Assembly (NCBI GenBank): GCA_029747585.1
Contig: JAPEVF010000172.1
Span: 1 to 64,000 of the forward strand
DNA from: Pleurotus djamor
Lineage: Eukaryota; Basidiomycota; Agaricomycetes; Agaricales; Pleurotaceae
Length of the DNA stretch: 64,000 nucleotides
Direction: 5' to 3'
Shown: piece after piece, positions 21,051 to 32,296 of the stretch
How the letters are laid out: each line of letters opens with the position of its first letter
How positions within the stretch are numbered: position 1 is the first letter of the stretch
Notes under the pieces: generated by a model
The model's input: the letters and a program-made list of their open reading frames with translations, nothing else
Databases searched by the model: none
Told to the model about the DNA's origin: nothing
Translations under genes and position numbers: made by a program

Positions 21051-24000
21051 GTGCAATCTATCCTTCATCATATGGGCAAGCGAGACCGCTCAAATACATT
21101 CTCAAGCAGCGGCGGAGCATCTAGGTCCAAACGCTCGCGTCGCTCAAAGCCATCGGCCGTTGATGTCAATCCTGTCGACCCCAGCAGCAATGAAAGTACT
21201 GAGGGTAGTCAAAGCGAGGATGACGAAGACGTGGAGGAGAGTAACATGGATCTTCTCTTTGAGAGGTATCCACTCTCCTGTCCTAGTTGCAAAATGGTCA
21301 GCCGTTCACTTTCTCAAAAAAAAAACCCAACAATTCTGAGCATCACCTTAGACATTTCTCACCCAAGGAGGAACGATGTCTCACTTACGAATGTCAAAGC
21401 ATTGTAGCTGGTGGAGGGAGAACCAAAGGATTATTTCCGACCGGAAAAATCAAAAGGCTAAGTGGAAGATGACCGCTGAATCCGAGTCATCTTCTGGCGA
21501 CTATGTTCTAGTTCCCGAGCTATATGCTGACCGTAATCCTCCAACAGATGATGCTCGACCTTGGGAGGTCATGGAAGAAATGGAAGACGACCTTATTTTC
21601 AACACGATTCCAGGTGCGTTGCCCGCCATGTATGAGACTGACAGTCAGCTTTTTTCGGATGGCCAGGCTGGCCCGTCAACATCCGCGGCGGCCTTTGGTG
21701 TTGACACGGCTTCCTGTGGTCCGCAGGTAAGGCCCCGATTGGATGATGATGAAGATACACGTTGGGTTGAGCAAAACCTGGACGAACATGGCACAATAAC
21801 GGGTTACAATGTCAAGGCTGTAGCAAGGTGGAGACAGCTTTTCGGAGCCAACCCTGCTCCGAACGGTGACGAGCCTAGGTCAGATCCCTCATTAAATGCT
21901 TACGCACCTTTTTCTTCCGAACTAGATTGGAAAGTTGCGAATTGGTTTGTTGCAGAAGACCCTGGTCACAGCTCTTTTGACCGCTTCCTTTCCATCCCAG
22001 GTGTTATTGAACGCCTCGGCCTTTCCTTCAAAAATGTGCGGGAGCTCCACCAAAGGGTTGATGCCCTACCTTCAAGAGCCGGGAATTGGAAGGCCAAGAT
22101 ACTACGTTTCCAGGATCGGCCCTCCGAGGAATTTATTATACGGTTCCGAGATCCTATTGAAGCTATTCGAAGTCTTTGGTCAGATCCGACATTAGTCGAT
22201 GATCTGATATACCGTCCTCAAAGTGTCTTTACAAACAAGGACAAGGAAAGCCGTATATTCTCAGAGATGTGGACTGGCACCTGGTGGGCAGGTCTTCAGG
22301 TAAGTTCGACGGTTTGATATGTGGACACGTTGACCTGAGAACAAATTCCAGGGCAAAATAGCCAAGCACGGAACTGTCTGCCCAGTCATCGTCGCATCCG
22401 ATAAGACGCAGCTCACCCAGTTCTCTGGAAGCAAAATGGCGTATCCGATCTACTTGACCATTGGAAATATTCCAAAGGCCATACGAAGAAAGCCAACAAG
22501 ACACGCCTGCATTTTGCTAGGCTACCTATCCACAGATAAGGTGAACAAATACGGGTTGACAAAAACTCAGGTCAAGACAAGGACCCAGCGTTTGTTTCAT
22601 GAATCGTTGAAGATAATATTCGAATCTCTTCAAGAGGCCGGAGCTAATGGGGTGGATATGACAAACGCCAAAGGTGAAGTCAGAACAGTCTTTCCATTTC
22701 TAACTTCATACGTTGCAGATTATCCCGAGCAATGTCTGATATCTTGCACAAAAAGCGGTACGTGCCCCAAGTGTCAGTGTACTAAAGAACAGCTACAGGA
22801 TATCGCTTGCTTCCCTGCTCGAACGCCCCAGACTACACTGCATATCATTGCTGAAGCTCAGAGTTCAACCACAAATGCCTCACAGTTTCACAATTACTGC
22901 CAACAAAATGGTGTTGCTGGCGGGGTGACCGATCCCTTTTGGGAAGGGTATCCTTTGACTGATATTCACGTTGCTCTTACTCCTGACGTTCTCCACCAGT
23001 TATATCAAGGCGTCCTCAAATCATTGGTTGAATGGTGTCAGATGGGTATGACTCACAAGGAATTCGATCGAAGGGTTCAATGCCTTCCACCTTGCTTTGG
23101 TGTTCGTCACTTTAGTAAGGGTATCTCCAACCTCACACAAGTCACTGGCCCCGAACGCAAGCACATCGCTCGCATCCTTCTGGCATGCTGCGACGGCGTG
23201 ATATCGCAGGGGGCTATTGAAGCTACGCGACATCTTTTGGACTTCATCTACATCGCTCAGTATAAAACTCATGACGAAATCACTCTAGGCTACTTGTCGA
23301 GCGCGTTAGAAGGGTTTCAAGAACACCGAAATGATTTTATCAAGATGAAGGCGCGTAAAGACTTCAATATTCCCAAGTTTCACTCAATGAAGCACTATGT
23401 TTCGTCTATCCGTCTGTTTGGCTCCACTGACAATTATAACACAGAGATGTTTGAGCGGCTTCATATCGACTTCGCCAAGGATGCTTGGAGAGCCTCAAAT
23501 AAACGGAACGAGCTGCCTCAAATGATTACCTGGATATCAAGACACGAGAAAATGGCGACCTTTTCATCGTACATCGAGATGCTAAAGACACGTCATTTGC
23601 CCAGTAAGCTCCCTCTTGACCTCGACAAACTGAGCAGCATTTCTTTAGCCAAATACGCTCACACTTCAATACTTGGCGAGAAGATTGAGACCCAACACCG
23701 TGCTCCAAAATTTCTTTTCGCCATCAAGGAGTTTCTCAACAAGCTTGCGCCATCGTCTTTGAAAGTGCCAAAGGTGGAGGTCCCAACTATGATGCTTCCG
23801 CTCATTGACTTTCCAATCTGGTACTCATACAAATTGACCCGAGTTTCCATTGCAGATGATGAGACTCAGGACCATCTCAAGGACCAAATCAAAGCGATGC
23901 CATCCAAGATTCATCCCCCGTATGGTCGTTTCGATAATGTAGTCGTGGTTACCTCTATCCATGGCGAGGCAACTGGTCTGCAAGGGACAAAAATAGGCCG

Positions 24001-24358
24001 AGTCAAGGTAATATTCAAGATTCCGGACACCATATCAATGGGAGGGAGAGTATTCGATCGCCCTCCCGTTTGGCCCTCCGAGCTGTTGGCTTATGTTGAA
24101 TGGTATGAGCGTTCTTCCTCCCCTCACTCACGAAGCTTGTTCTATACAGTACGGCAGCCACAAGAGCTGAAAGAGGTCAAAGCATCGGTTGTTTATCTCT
24201 CTCAAATTCGGCAGAGCTGCATGCTCACTCCAAGATTCGGCGATCCTTCTTGGAAAGATCTCAGCAAGGTTACGACCAATAATGTGCTCGATTTCTTAGG
24301 CAGGCCTTACTATCTCAATAACTTCAGCAGCATGTACGCGTATCAAAGTCTCTGGTAG
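21051..24358 (+). CDS. Plavaka-type DDE transposase
   Basis: Three exons. An N-terminal basic/acidic head is followed by a zinc-finger-like CPSCKM...SHLRMSKHC block formed across the first intron (about 21293-21350). Then comes an acidic linker, then RPWEVMEEMEDD and DWKVANWFVAEDPGHSSFDR. The catalytic part carries VIVASDKTQLTQFSG (Asp 22400-22402), PLTDIHVALTPDVLHQLYQG (Asp 22961-22963) and NTEMFERLHIDFAKDAWRAS (Glu 23444-23446 or 23453-23455), with YLTIGNIPKAIRRKPTRHA between. These are the hallmarks of Plavaka elements (EnSpm/CACTA-related) of basidiomycetes. About 1,050 residues with no internal stop, so it may be a functional transposase. A SUMO-protease gene precedes it on the same strand. 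Element ends were not found. Confidence 0.88.
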
Positions 24359-24811
24359 TTGAAGGCGGCAAGGCCTAAGGGTGAGTGTCTCTGTTCAGTC
24401 GAGTCCTTTCAATATTGCTGATTCTGTCAACTCCTCGGAACATACTAGCCAACTTGTTGCTTGGGTGGGAGCTCTTCAATTCATCAGCCGTACCACCGCC
24501 GGAGTCTGAGTAACAGTGGTTTCCTTCACTGGACGGTAGGGGGACTGTTGGTCATGGACCATCCGTCTACCGGGTACAAAGATCCGGGCTTTGAGGGCAT
24601 TGGGGCCCATTCATGTTGATACTTAGGATAGGTGATTTATGAATCACAGACAAGAGTTGTTTGTTCGCTCTGCATTGCCCTCTCCTCCTTGTAAGCCTTC
24701 CTCTCAAGTAAGGGATGGATAGGGGAATAGGGGAGCTAACGCTTTGTCATCATCCCGCTCTGTGCGCCCTCTTCCCTCATTAGTACTTCCCGCCCATTTG
24801 CCCTCCCCACC
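24359..24811. other. intergenic, no gene seen
   Basis: Between the Plavaka stop and the F-box start I see no coding frame with support. If the Plavaka element has a right terminus here, I could not match it to a left one by eye. Confidence 0.4.
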
Positions 24812-26047
24812 ATGTCTGATTTACCTCGTTCCCCCTTCTCGTCAATATCCTTTGAGCTTGTCCATATTATTCTGAACTATCTTTTGACCGAAGACCGCCT
24901 TGCTCTTTTGAATACCTGTCGTCATCTCCGCGCCATTGGTACCGAGAAGACCTACCGGCACCTCGATCTTGGACTAGCCACCCACTTTCACAACTTCCCT
25001 CTGCAAGATAGGGCTGAACAAGTTCGGAGTATCCGCATGCGCTACAACCAAGTTTGGAAAGTCCCGGCCTTTCTGCCGGAGCATCCTCGATTAGATTGCT
25101 TCGCCTACGCTCTTCCTCACTTTAAAAATATTGTCATTTTGGATCTTGAAGGCATTGCGTGGTCTTGGTAAGCTTCTTTTCCTTGCCTATCTCCCAGTTC
25201 TACTAAGCGATACTCATACCTTTAGCATCCCCTTCATACCGTTCGCTGCCTGGCAGAAGCTAGAGGAACTTCGCGTCCGAACCTGCTGGTTCGCGATTCA
25301 TTGCAAGGAGCACCAACATTCTGAGACAGGAATGCTGCACTATAAGGAGCCATGCTCGTCTAAACTCCCATCCCTCAGACGACTCTCTTGNCCCCCCATG
25401 CCTAGCGCTTCACTTCCTCGCAGTCGCTCCCAACGTCACCCACCTCTGCTTCCAGAAGCACATCATGCACTCCCCTGGGCAGAGTAGCTGCGACCACACC
25501 TTCGACTTCGACCGCTCCCTGTTTTCAAACATCGTCCACATTGGGTTCTATGGNTTTTTTTTGGACTCGGCGTTGGATCATCAATCTGTTGTCCTCTCTG
25601 GATGGCATTCAGTACATGGAATGGGAATGTCTTATGAGGAGACATCATAATGAGGTATTTAGTTTGATTATCCGTCAGACGTCGCAGATTTAACACTCTC
25701 CCTCTCAGGAATTGATGCTGGCGTTGCTGGCTGTTCCTGCCCCCTCTTCTCTCCTGCTCATCTGCAACCATCCCAATACCATGGAACCCATCACGCTGGA
25801 AGAATTCCAGAATATCGTTCCTGATAAACCAGGTAATGATACTCTGAAACGATTTGAAGTTCAGGAATTCGTGTCGTCCACGATGTGGTCGACTGTGTGG
25901 ACGAGGGATGGAGGCATGCAGCAGAGCTCAACCCCAATCATGGTACCGCCTGTGGATAGGTTGTGGCCCCCCGCTGATGAAGGCCAGGAAGTGAGGGATA
26001 GAAGGAGGTGGACGGGTAAGATGCTGGTTCTTGACGAATCTTTGTAA
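24812..26047 (+). CDS. F-box protein
   Basis: The N-terminus SSISFELVHIILNYLLTEDR followed by LALLNTCRHLRAIGTEKTYR is an F-box, the Skp1-binding segment of SCF ubiquitin ligases. The rest is a variable substrate-binding region: FKNIVILDLEGIAW, then LEELRVRTCWF, LALHFLAVAPNVTHLCF, LFSNIVHIGFYGF, and a last exon from ELMLALLAVPAPSSLLLIC. Introns lie at about 25168 and 25657. Two single N bases (25391 in poly-C, 25554 in poly-T) each mark a point where the frame must shift for the protein to continue. I take these as missing bases in the assembly rather than real breaks. Such F-box genes are highly expanded in mushrooms. Confidence 0.75.
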
Positions 26048-26276
26048 TTTCTCTCATCACTTGTATGCTTCTCTTGCTTATCAAACTCGCAAACTCGGCT
26101 TTCAGCTTGCCTCCCTCCTGAGGGCCATGTGCTTCGTGTTTTAGACTTTACGTGTTTTTAGATTTACGCGACGCGTCTCAACATTCGCACAAACCAATGT
26201 TTGCCTCCCACGCACACAGTCCCACACATACAGCCGACTCCCTCGCCGTCAACCTCCAGAGTTTTATACCACCATC

Positions 26277-26984
26277 ATGATGAATCTCAGGGAAAGAGTT
26301 TATCGAGCCCACCTTATGCACCTGAGGATTCAAAAGAATTCTGTTCTCACGAAGCTGCGACATTCTCTCAAGCAAAACCCAGCGATGAAGAGTGGGCTGT
26401 CGTTGCGCCAGCGGTACAAGAATTTGAAAGCCGCAAACCGCTCCTTGAAAGTCGGAAACAACTCGTTCCGAACCCGAAACCGGGAGTTGGTAGCTCGCAA
26501 CGCTGAGCTCGAAGATCAAAACCGAGGGTGGCAGGCAGCCAGTCATCGGCTTCAACGCGACATATGCTTCTGGAAATTGGTGAGTGGCATGTGTCCATTC
26601 AAACCTGTGATCGCTAGACAAATACGTATGCCTCCTTTCAGATGAATACATCGGCTGCTCTCTTCAATGAGTTAGCTGTGCCCGAAGAAGATCGGGTTTC
26701 TCCCAATCATGTCGACGATTTGAGGTCAAAAGCCAAATATGAAAGGGATTCCATGGTAAGTAACTGTTAGATCTCATGTACAGTGTCATGTCTGAATAAT
26801 AAAGAAGTGCGTTCAAGAGTGGGCAAGCCATGCCTCTGAATCGCGTTGGTCAGAGACGGAGGTAAACTATGTATGGAGAGAAGGAGTGGGGCGCAGTATT
26901 CCCAAGGCTGATCTCATGCGGACATTAGTATCGCTATCAGAAGTCTATGGTGTTGACCTTAGGAAAGTAACTAGTGATCTGTAA
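26277..26984 (+). CDS. coiled-coil protein
   Basis: Three exons. The first has a very basic start (MMNLRERVYRAHLMHLRIQK) and a long heptad helix (RYKNLKAANRSLKVGNNSFR, then ELVARNAELEDQNRGWQAAS). The second reads MNTSAALFNELAVPEEDRVS. The third is KCVQEWASHASESRWSETEV, ending VYGVDLRKVTSDL. About 200 residues. Exon count and order match the gene at 14512-13988. It is the last gene before the right GAAAGC tract. No named domain. The strong coiled coil suggests dimerisation. Confidence 0.6.
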
Positions 26985-27089
26985 ACCGTAGTAGTAAACT
27001 CATGATTCGGTATAAGTCAGCATTTTTGAGTTGGTTGCAGAACCATGAAAATGACGTCATAACCTTCCAAACCCCGTGGCCGAGTTTAT

Positions 27090-27375
27090 CAAAAACATAC
27101 AAAGTTGAAAGAACACCGTCTACGCTGGGGAGAAAGAAATAAATTCGAAGAAAAGCATAGAAAGAAAGTTATATCAAGGTCAGAGTATGAGAAAGAAAGT
27201 CGGATGGATTTCAGTAGTACTGTTCCTCCGCCGCTATGACTGAAAGCCATTGAAAGCAACTGAAAGCTACAAAAAATACCGGTTGATTTTATTGTACAAC
27301 TGAAAGAGATGAAAAGATAGCAAAGATAGATGACTTATTTATACTAAAGATGAAAGATATTGTAAGCTAGTAAGT
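27090..27375 (+). repeat. GAAAGC-rich tract (right)
   Basis: Repeated GAAAGC and GAAAG words on the plus strand, including CTGAAAGCCATTGAAAGC and GAAAGAAAGTTATATCAAGG. These match the style and some longer words of the tract at 10.25-10.56 kb, in the same orientation. No coding frame is evident between 26985 and about 28100 apart from short open stretches without motifs. A TGACGTCA palindrome lies at 27052-27059. Confidence 0.5.
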
Positions 27376-28103
27376 GCGCCTGAAAACACTTTTTTGTCTT
27401 TGAATGTGAGCACTGGGTTGCGAACAAACTTTGATAAGCTTTTACCAAAAACTATTTTTCCTGATGAGGACTCATCAACTCGGGCCATCAGATTGTTCCG
27501 ATGCAAGAAAATCATACCACTCATCCAGCATTTTAATCACTCCCAGGTACAGGTGAGAAGCAAGCCCATGGCTTCCGCTCGAGGAGTAGTCGGCCCCGCG
27601 CACTCCTACCGTCGTTATTGAGAAGACACAGCACATCTCATGACATCCTCCACACGAGGATACGGCCCATAATCGCCTGCAAGATACCAAGCACATGCGA
27701 CGGCTCGTGCAGCTCCGGCAAATGTGTGTACGCCCCCTTCTATATTTTCTCAATAGGCTTATTCATCACCCAGACAACGCACGAAGAAGCCTTGGACCTC
27801 CCACAATCCATGGCCCCAGAACAACAACATTGAAGGGAGGACCTTACTTCTCAGTCTCGTGCTTTTATTCCTGGGCCGGTAGAAAGCTAGTTTGACACCC
27901 AACGAGGTCGCTGTCCCCTCTTCTTACATCCAAGCTCAGCCAACTAAAACCCTTGATTTTTCCTATAGAACTACAGGATGCCCATATTTTTCCCCTCGAA
28001 GCCCAGGCTATACCCGTCTCCGACTGTCGTTCCTCACCACACCGACTCCCAGACATTTCGGCTCGTGCCGGATACATTCTAGAAACATCAACGACGAGTC
28101 ACC

Positions 28104-28472
28104 CTAAAACGAGTCGTTCATCTTGTTGAGCTGGGCCAGTAGTCTGGGATTTTGGGAGTAGGTGAGCCGTGCCGTTTGAACTCTCATTTTCCATCTATCC
28201 CCATGAAACGGAACCAATCCAATTTTACTCAGTGCCCACAACACTTCTTCCAACGCGGTGATGAATTTTACGGCTTCTCTATCACCCCATAACGATAGCA
28301 GGGAACATATGTTCAACGCAACGCGGTCCCCGATGGGCTGCGAGGAGTGGACATGGTCATGCTCTCTGATTTTGGGTTCAGCCTTCAATTCATAACCCCC
28401 CGCAAATCCGTGGAGTTCAAAAACTTGCTGTCCTTTGCGGTCAGGCTCTATATCCATACCCCCATCCATCCT
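28104..28472 (-). CDS. hypothetical protein
   Basis: An open frame from ATG 28472 encodes about 122 residues. The C-terminal part reads like a folded helical protein (VALNICSLLSLWGDREAVKF, ITALEEVLWALSKIGLVPFH, TARLTYSQNPRLLAQLNKMN). It is head-to-head with the HSF-type gene, with 59 bases between starts. The frame stays open further right, but that part overlaps the HSF exon and is probably not real. No family recognised. It may be a last exon whose start is elsewhere. Confidence 0.35.
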   Translation of the reverse strand, partial: RMDGGMDIEPDRKGQQVFELHGFAGGYELKAEPKIREHDHVHSSQPIGDRVALNICSLLSLWGDREAVKFITALEEVLWALSKIGLVPFHGDRWKMRVQTARLTYSQNPRLLAQLNKMNDSF

Positions 28473-28531
28473 CCCCTTCTCAAGTTTACGGTTGTTCACG
28501 CCATTGCTGGACACGGAGACGTTTTTCGATA

Positions 28532-29831
28532 ATGTCCACCAAGCGCGCGAAAATCCGCGTTCGTCGACCTTCCAATGTGTCTGTCCCATCTCGCGGGGTC
28601 CCAGCATTTCTCTCGAAGCTTTACGAGCAAGTAGCCCATGCTGACCTAGCATCAGCGTTCCTTATTCCGTTTCTAGCATTCTTAGCGATGCTGCAAACCA
28701 TCAGTACATACGATGGTCCGACGATGGAAAATCTTTCATAGGTTCTTCTCCTGCGCCACATTGTTTCGCCGTTCTCACAGAGTCTTTAGTCTTCGACAGC
28801 AAACATTTCAGGTCCATCCTTGGCGCTTGGTTCACTCACAGAAATTTCGGCACATTTACCCGCCAGCTCCATAACTATTCCTTTCACAAGATCCCCACAA
28901 TTTGCCAGGCCCGCACTCGGCGCAGCACATCGGATGACCATCAGTTCTTCAACCCGTTCTTTCAGCGCGGTGTGCCCCAGCTGCTTCGACACATTCATGC
29001 AAAGCGCAAAAGCATTCTGAAGCCCTCGTCCCGGACCGTGGCGCCAGCCAGCCTAGGCACCATGGTGACCGCCACCGACTCGCAGGTCTTCCAGGCCGGA
29101 TTAACAGACTGTATTGCCGAAGTCCAGGCCACAGTCCGGCAGCTCATACAAGATACCATGCATACTCAACGGCTCGTCGAAAACCAGCAGATAACGGTGG
29201 ATTATCTCGCGGAATATTTGAATAGGACTTCCGACCGTTTAGCAAACGTGTCGCTAGCCACCGGCGCCTCTGTGAACTCTGATGGTGCCGATTGGTATTA
29301 TCAGACCGAGGATCGATCAGAACCTCGAGGTAAGAATCCATTCCGTGATGCTTCTCACATGTTCTTGAATGTTTCCCCGGTATAGAATCACCCTTAACCC
29401 CCGTGGTGGCTGAGCGACTCCCAAAGCAATTTGAATCTCACACTGATCCCCCCAATCCCGCGGTGGAATGCCACTCATACTCCAGCACCCCACTCGGACC
29501 TTACGCTCATAACTCGCCGCTCTCCAACACAAGTCCAACACCAACATCGCTCGGTCCATACCCCAGCGTCGCAGGTTCTCAGTGGTACTATCCGGATCCC
29601 AACCTCTATCCGCAGCCTACGCTAGGCTTCCCACCGCCCGATTGCGCATTTTGGCCTCAACAACCTGGGGTCGCAGCTCCCCCGCAAGGTCAGTGTAGCA
29701 ATCTTTCTTTGGGGATAGAACCGCTTTGCTGAACGACATTTCTGTCATAAGCATCTGCGCCAGGTGCACCACCGGACCCAACCGATGAACACCTGTGGTA
29801 CGTGGACGGCAATGGCCTTGTGCGGCGCTGA
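28532..29831 (+). CDS. HSF-type transcription factor
   Basis: Exon 1 ends VPAFLSKLY. Exon 2 opens DAANHQYIRWSDDGKSF, then FDSKHFRSILGAWFTHRNFG, then TFTRQLHNYSFHKIP, and FFNPFFQRGVPQLLRHIHAK-RK. This is the heat-shock-factor DNA-binding domain (K-L-Y, I-R-W-S-x-D-G-x-S-F, N-F-x-x-F-x-R-Q-L-x-x-Y-x-F-H-K). A coiled-coil region (VQATVRQLIQDTMHTQRLVE) and a Pro/Ser/Tyr-rich tail follow. The last exon ends YVDGNGLVRR. About 390 residues. The domain is divergent (an insertion with Cys before the FDSKHF helix), so this is probably not the main stress HSF. The first intron (28627-28685) fits phase only as a GC-AG intron with donor GCAAGT. Confidence 0.75.
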
Positions 29832-30381
29832 GCCTCGTACTCCCTCTGAGACTGACAACCATCCCTTANCCCCGTTTCTCATGATTTCCATAACATAAGG
29901 ACTTGAATTCTGAATTTTCCTACCTTCGAAGTCACACTCTGACTTGCTTTCGTCTTCCATGTGCACCAACTGGACAGTTTCCAGGCCACAAACTACCTAT
30001 CCTTTATGCCCTTGTTTCGCTGGGTATCTTGAAAGATGGGGACGTACGGGTTTGACGTCAAGGCTTATAAGAGGAAACCTAGAGTAGTTGCCAAACATAC
30101 CACTACAACGAAGATGGTGCGCGTCATAGTTGACGTCATTGTCTAGAGCAACTTGCAAGGTTTATTTATAGATATGTTCGTGCCTCATTTATATAAGTTT
30201 CATGCTGGTTGCTGGGTGCTTCGCAATATTGGACTTCTGTGCGGAACAAGTAAACACTGCTCTGAGTCTTATCTCCAATCCAAGATGGAAGCTTGAGGTC
30301 CGCGAGCCGCCCGGCCCGTTCAAGAACGCCACCGCCCAGCGGAGGCAGTAAGTATTTCAAGCTCGAAACTTGAACCACCGC
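29832..30381. other. intergenic region
   Basis: No gene is supported. The region contains one N (29869) and two TGACGTCA palindromes (30053-30060 and 30131-30138), both upstream of the F-box gene starting at 30382. Confidence 0.4.
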
Positions 30382-31972
30382 ATGTCTCAGACGCTCACCT
30401 TTCCACCCGAAGTTTGGACGATTATCGCGTCTTACCTGCCACCTACCGAGATATTCAGGCTACGAACGCTCGACTGGACATTCTACAACTTAGCCCTCGA
30501 AGCCAAATATACGTCCTTTCATGTGGATTGGCTAACCCTTGATACAGAGCTATCTAAGCTTGTCCGGGTCGCAACGTATGTTTCTTGAAATACTTTCTTG
30601 TCTCATTGAAGCACTTACGCTTTTGACTTTATCGATTGGATAGAGACACCGATGTCGCGAAGCGTGTCCGCGAATGGGTCATCCGAGTAGAGGCCTTGCG
30701 AGGGGATTTCACTTCGCTGAAGAATTTGGCTCGGAAGACACCTTTGACACTCGGAACTCGACTAAGGAGCCTCATCAGAGGCATGTTTGAGTCTTTGTAT
30801 CTCTTTCAAATGCGACCATCAACATTCGATGTCATACCTTCCTCCGCTGCACTCCAATTGCTCCTGGAGTCCATCACCCATGCGGACAAGCTTCGCAGAT
30901 GCACGTTTGATCTAGACCCGTTCCCGTCCTCACAGAATGCATCGTTCTACTCCGATTTCCACCTGAAGTGCTTGCGCAAGCTGTGGCCCATGTTGAAGCA
31001 TCGTATACGCTCTCTGCATCTTCGCTACTTCATCCCGCACGCGACGAAAACACTGGCTCATATTTTCGACGATTTATCCCAATTAACCGAGATCTCCTTG
31101 GACTTCCAAGTCGCGTATACTTGGGATAATGATTCAACGTTGGCGGTAGCCAGATTTCTCAATGGGTCTTCAAATATTGAAGTTCTCTCACTCTTTGCGA
31201 GACAAGTGGGTGTCCAACCAACGGACCAATTCTTCAATGACTTGGGTGAGCCTTATCAACCATTTCAGTTTCTTGAGTCCCACGACACGAAGTCTTCCCT
31301 AGGTCGATTTGCAAGCCTCAGGCAAGTCACCATTGACTTTCAGATGGGCGACGACCGCTGTTCGAGCCTTGCCCGATTTCTCAACGCTCATCCTGGGATA
31401 GAAGAGCTTCGTTTGTGCCATGAGATTCCTAGACTCGTGGTTTTGGCGTCCCTATGCCTTCCGAGGCTGCGAAAGATCTTCCTCTCTTTTGATGAGCACT
31501 CTGATTGGAGATTTCGGCCCAGCAGCGACACTCCCAGATCATTTCCGTCGCTCACGGATCTCATCATACCAAGCCCTGCGATGGGCCATAGCCACTTATC
31601 GCATCTGTGCGAGATCATTGGCGTTGCTCCCCAGATGAATCACCTCTCCATTTCGCTTACCTCCGTGACTGGAAAGTCACTCAACTTGCTCGCTGAAACT
31701 TTTCCTTCCCTCCAAATCCTGCATATCCATCTATGTCTGCAAGACGGCACATCTAGCCACTCGTTTTGGGTTAGCTTCTGCTTTGCATCTCCCGTTTTTC
31801 CCTTGTGTCTGATAATCACTTCGGATAGCGCACATTCAAACGGGATTTATCAAGCTTTAGTGTGGTTTGGAACCTTCGAAGTCTTGACTTAACGGGACCA
31901 GCTGGCTTAGATTCACGCCGGCTTACACAACTTGTCGTCGTTGCCGTCGAGGAGGCTCGTGGTCGCGGATAA
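30382..31972 (+). CDS. F-box/LRR-like protein
   Basis: Three exons. MSQTLTFPPEVWTIIASYLP with PTEIFRLRTLDWTFYNLALE is an F-box. The long second exon has irregular leucine-rich stretches such as HRIRSLHLRYFIPHATKTL, LTEISLDFQV, IEVLSLFARQ, LRQVTIDFQMG, IEELRLCHEIPRL and LPRLRKIFLSF, then MNHLSISLTSV and LQILHIHLCL. The third exon (RTFKRDLSSFSVVWNLRSLD) ends ARGRG with TAA 31970-31972. About 475 residues. Such proteins are substrate adaptors of SCF ubiquitin ligases. The target is unknown. The gene looks intact. Confidence 0.75.
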
Positions 31973-32296
31973 AAGCATAAGGTCCCGGAGTAGAATCTCC
32001 AAAGTCTTCCTGCTACTTGCATAACTGTACTACTCTTCCAATCTTTCTGTTTTTCAGTGTATGTACAACCAATGTCCTTTGGGTAACCATGTAGTCGGAG
32101 TAACCATACTTTGTTCTGGCAATCACTATATTTACTTCAAGCCCAAAGCATGTATATCAGGTACGTAGCTTTAGCTTGTTGAATTGTTTCTTCTTCGCCT
32201 GTACGGGGTACGATTTCCAAGTACGCATCTCTGCAATTAGAGAGGTGTAGGGGCAATGTAGGAGCCTACCCTTATCCACCCCTCATCGATCATCCT

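Noticed and set aside
27394..27753. Overlapping open frames on both strands (one reading GGVHTFAGAARAVACAWYL)
   Set aside because: The minus-strand text looks protein-like, but it stops quickly and no phase-matching neighbour exon was found.
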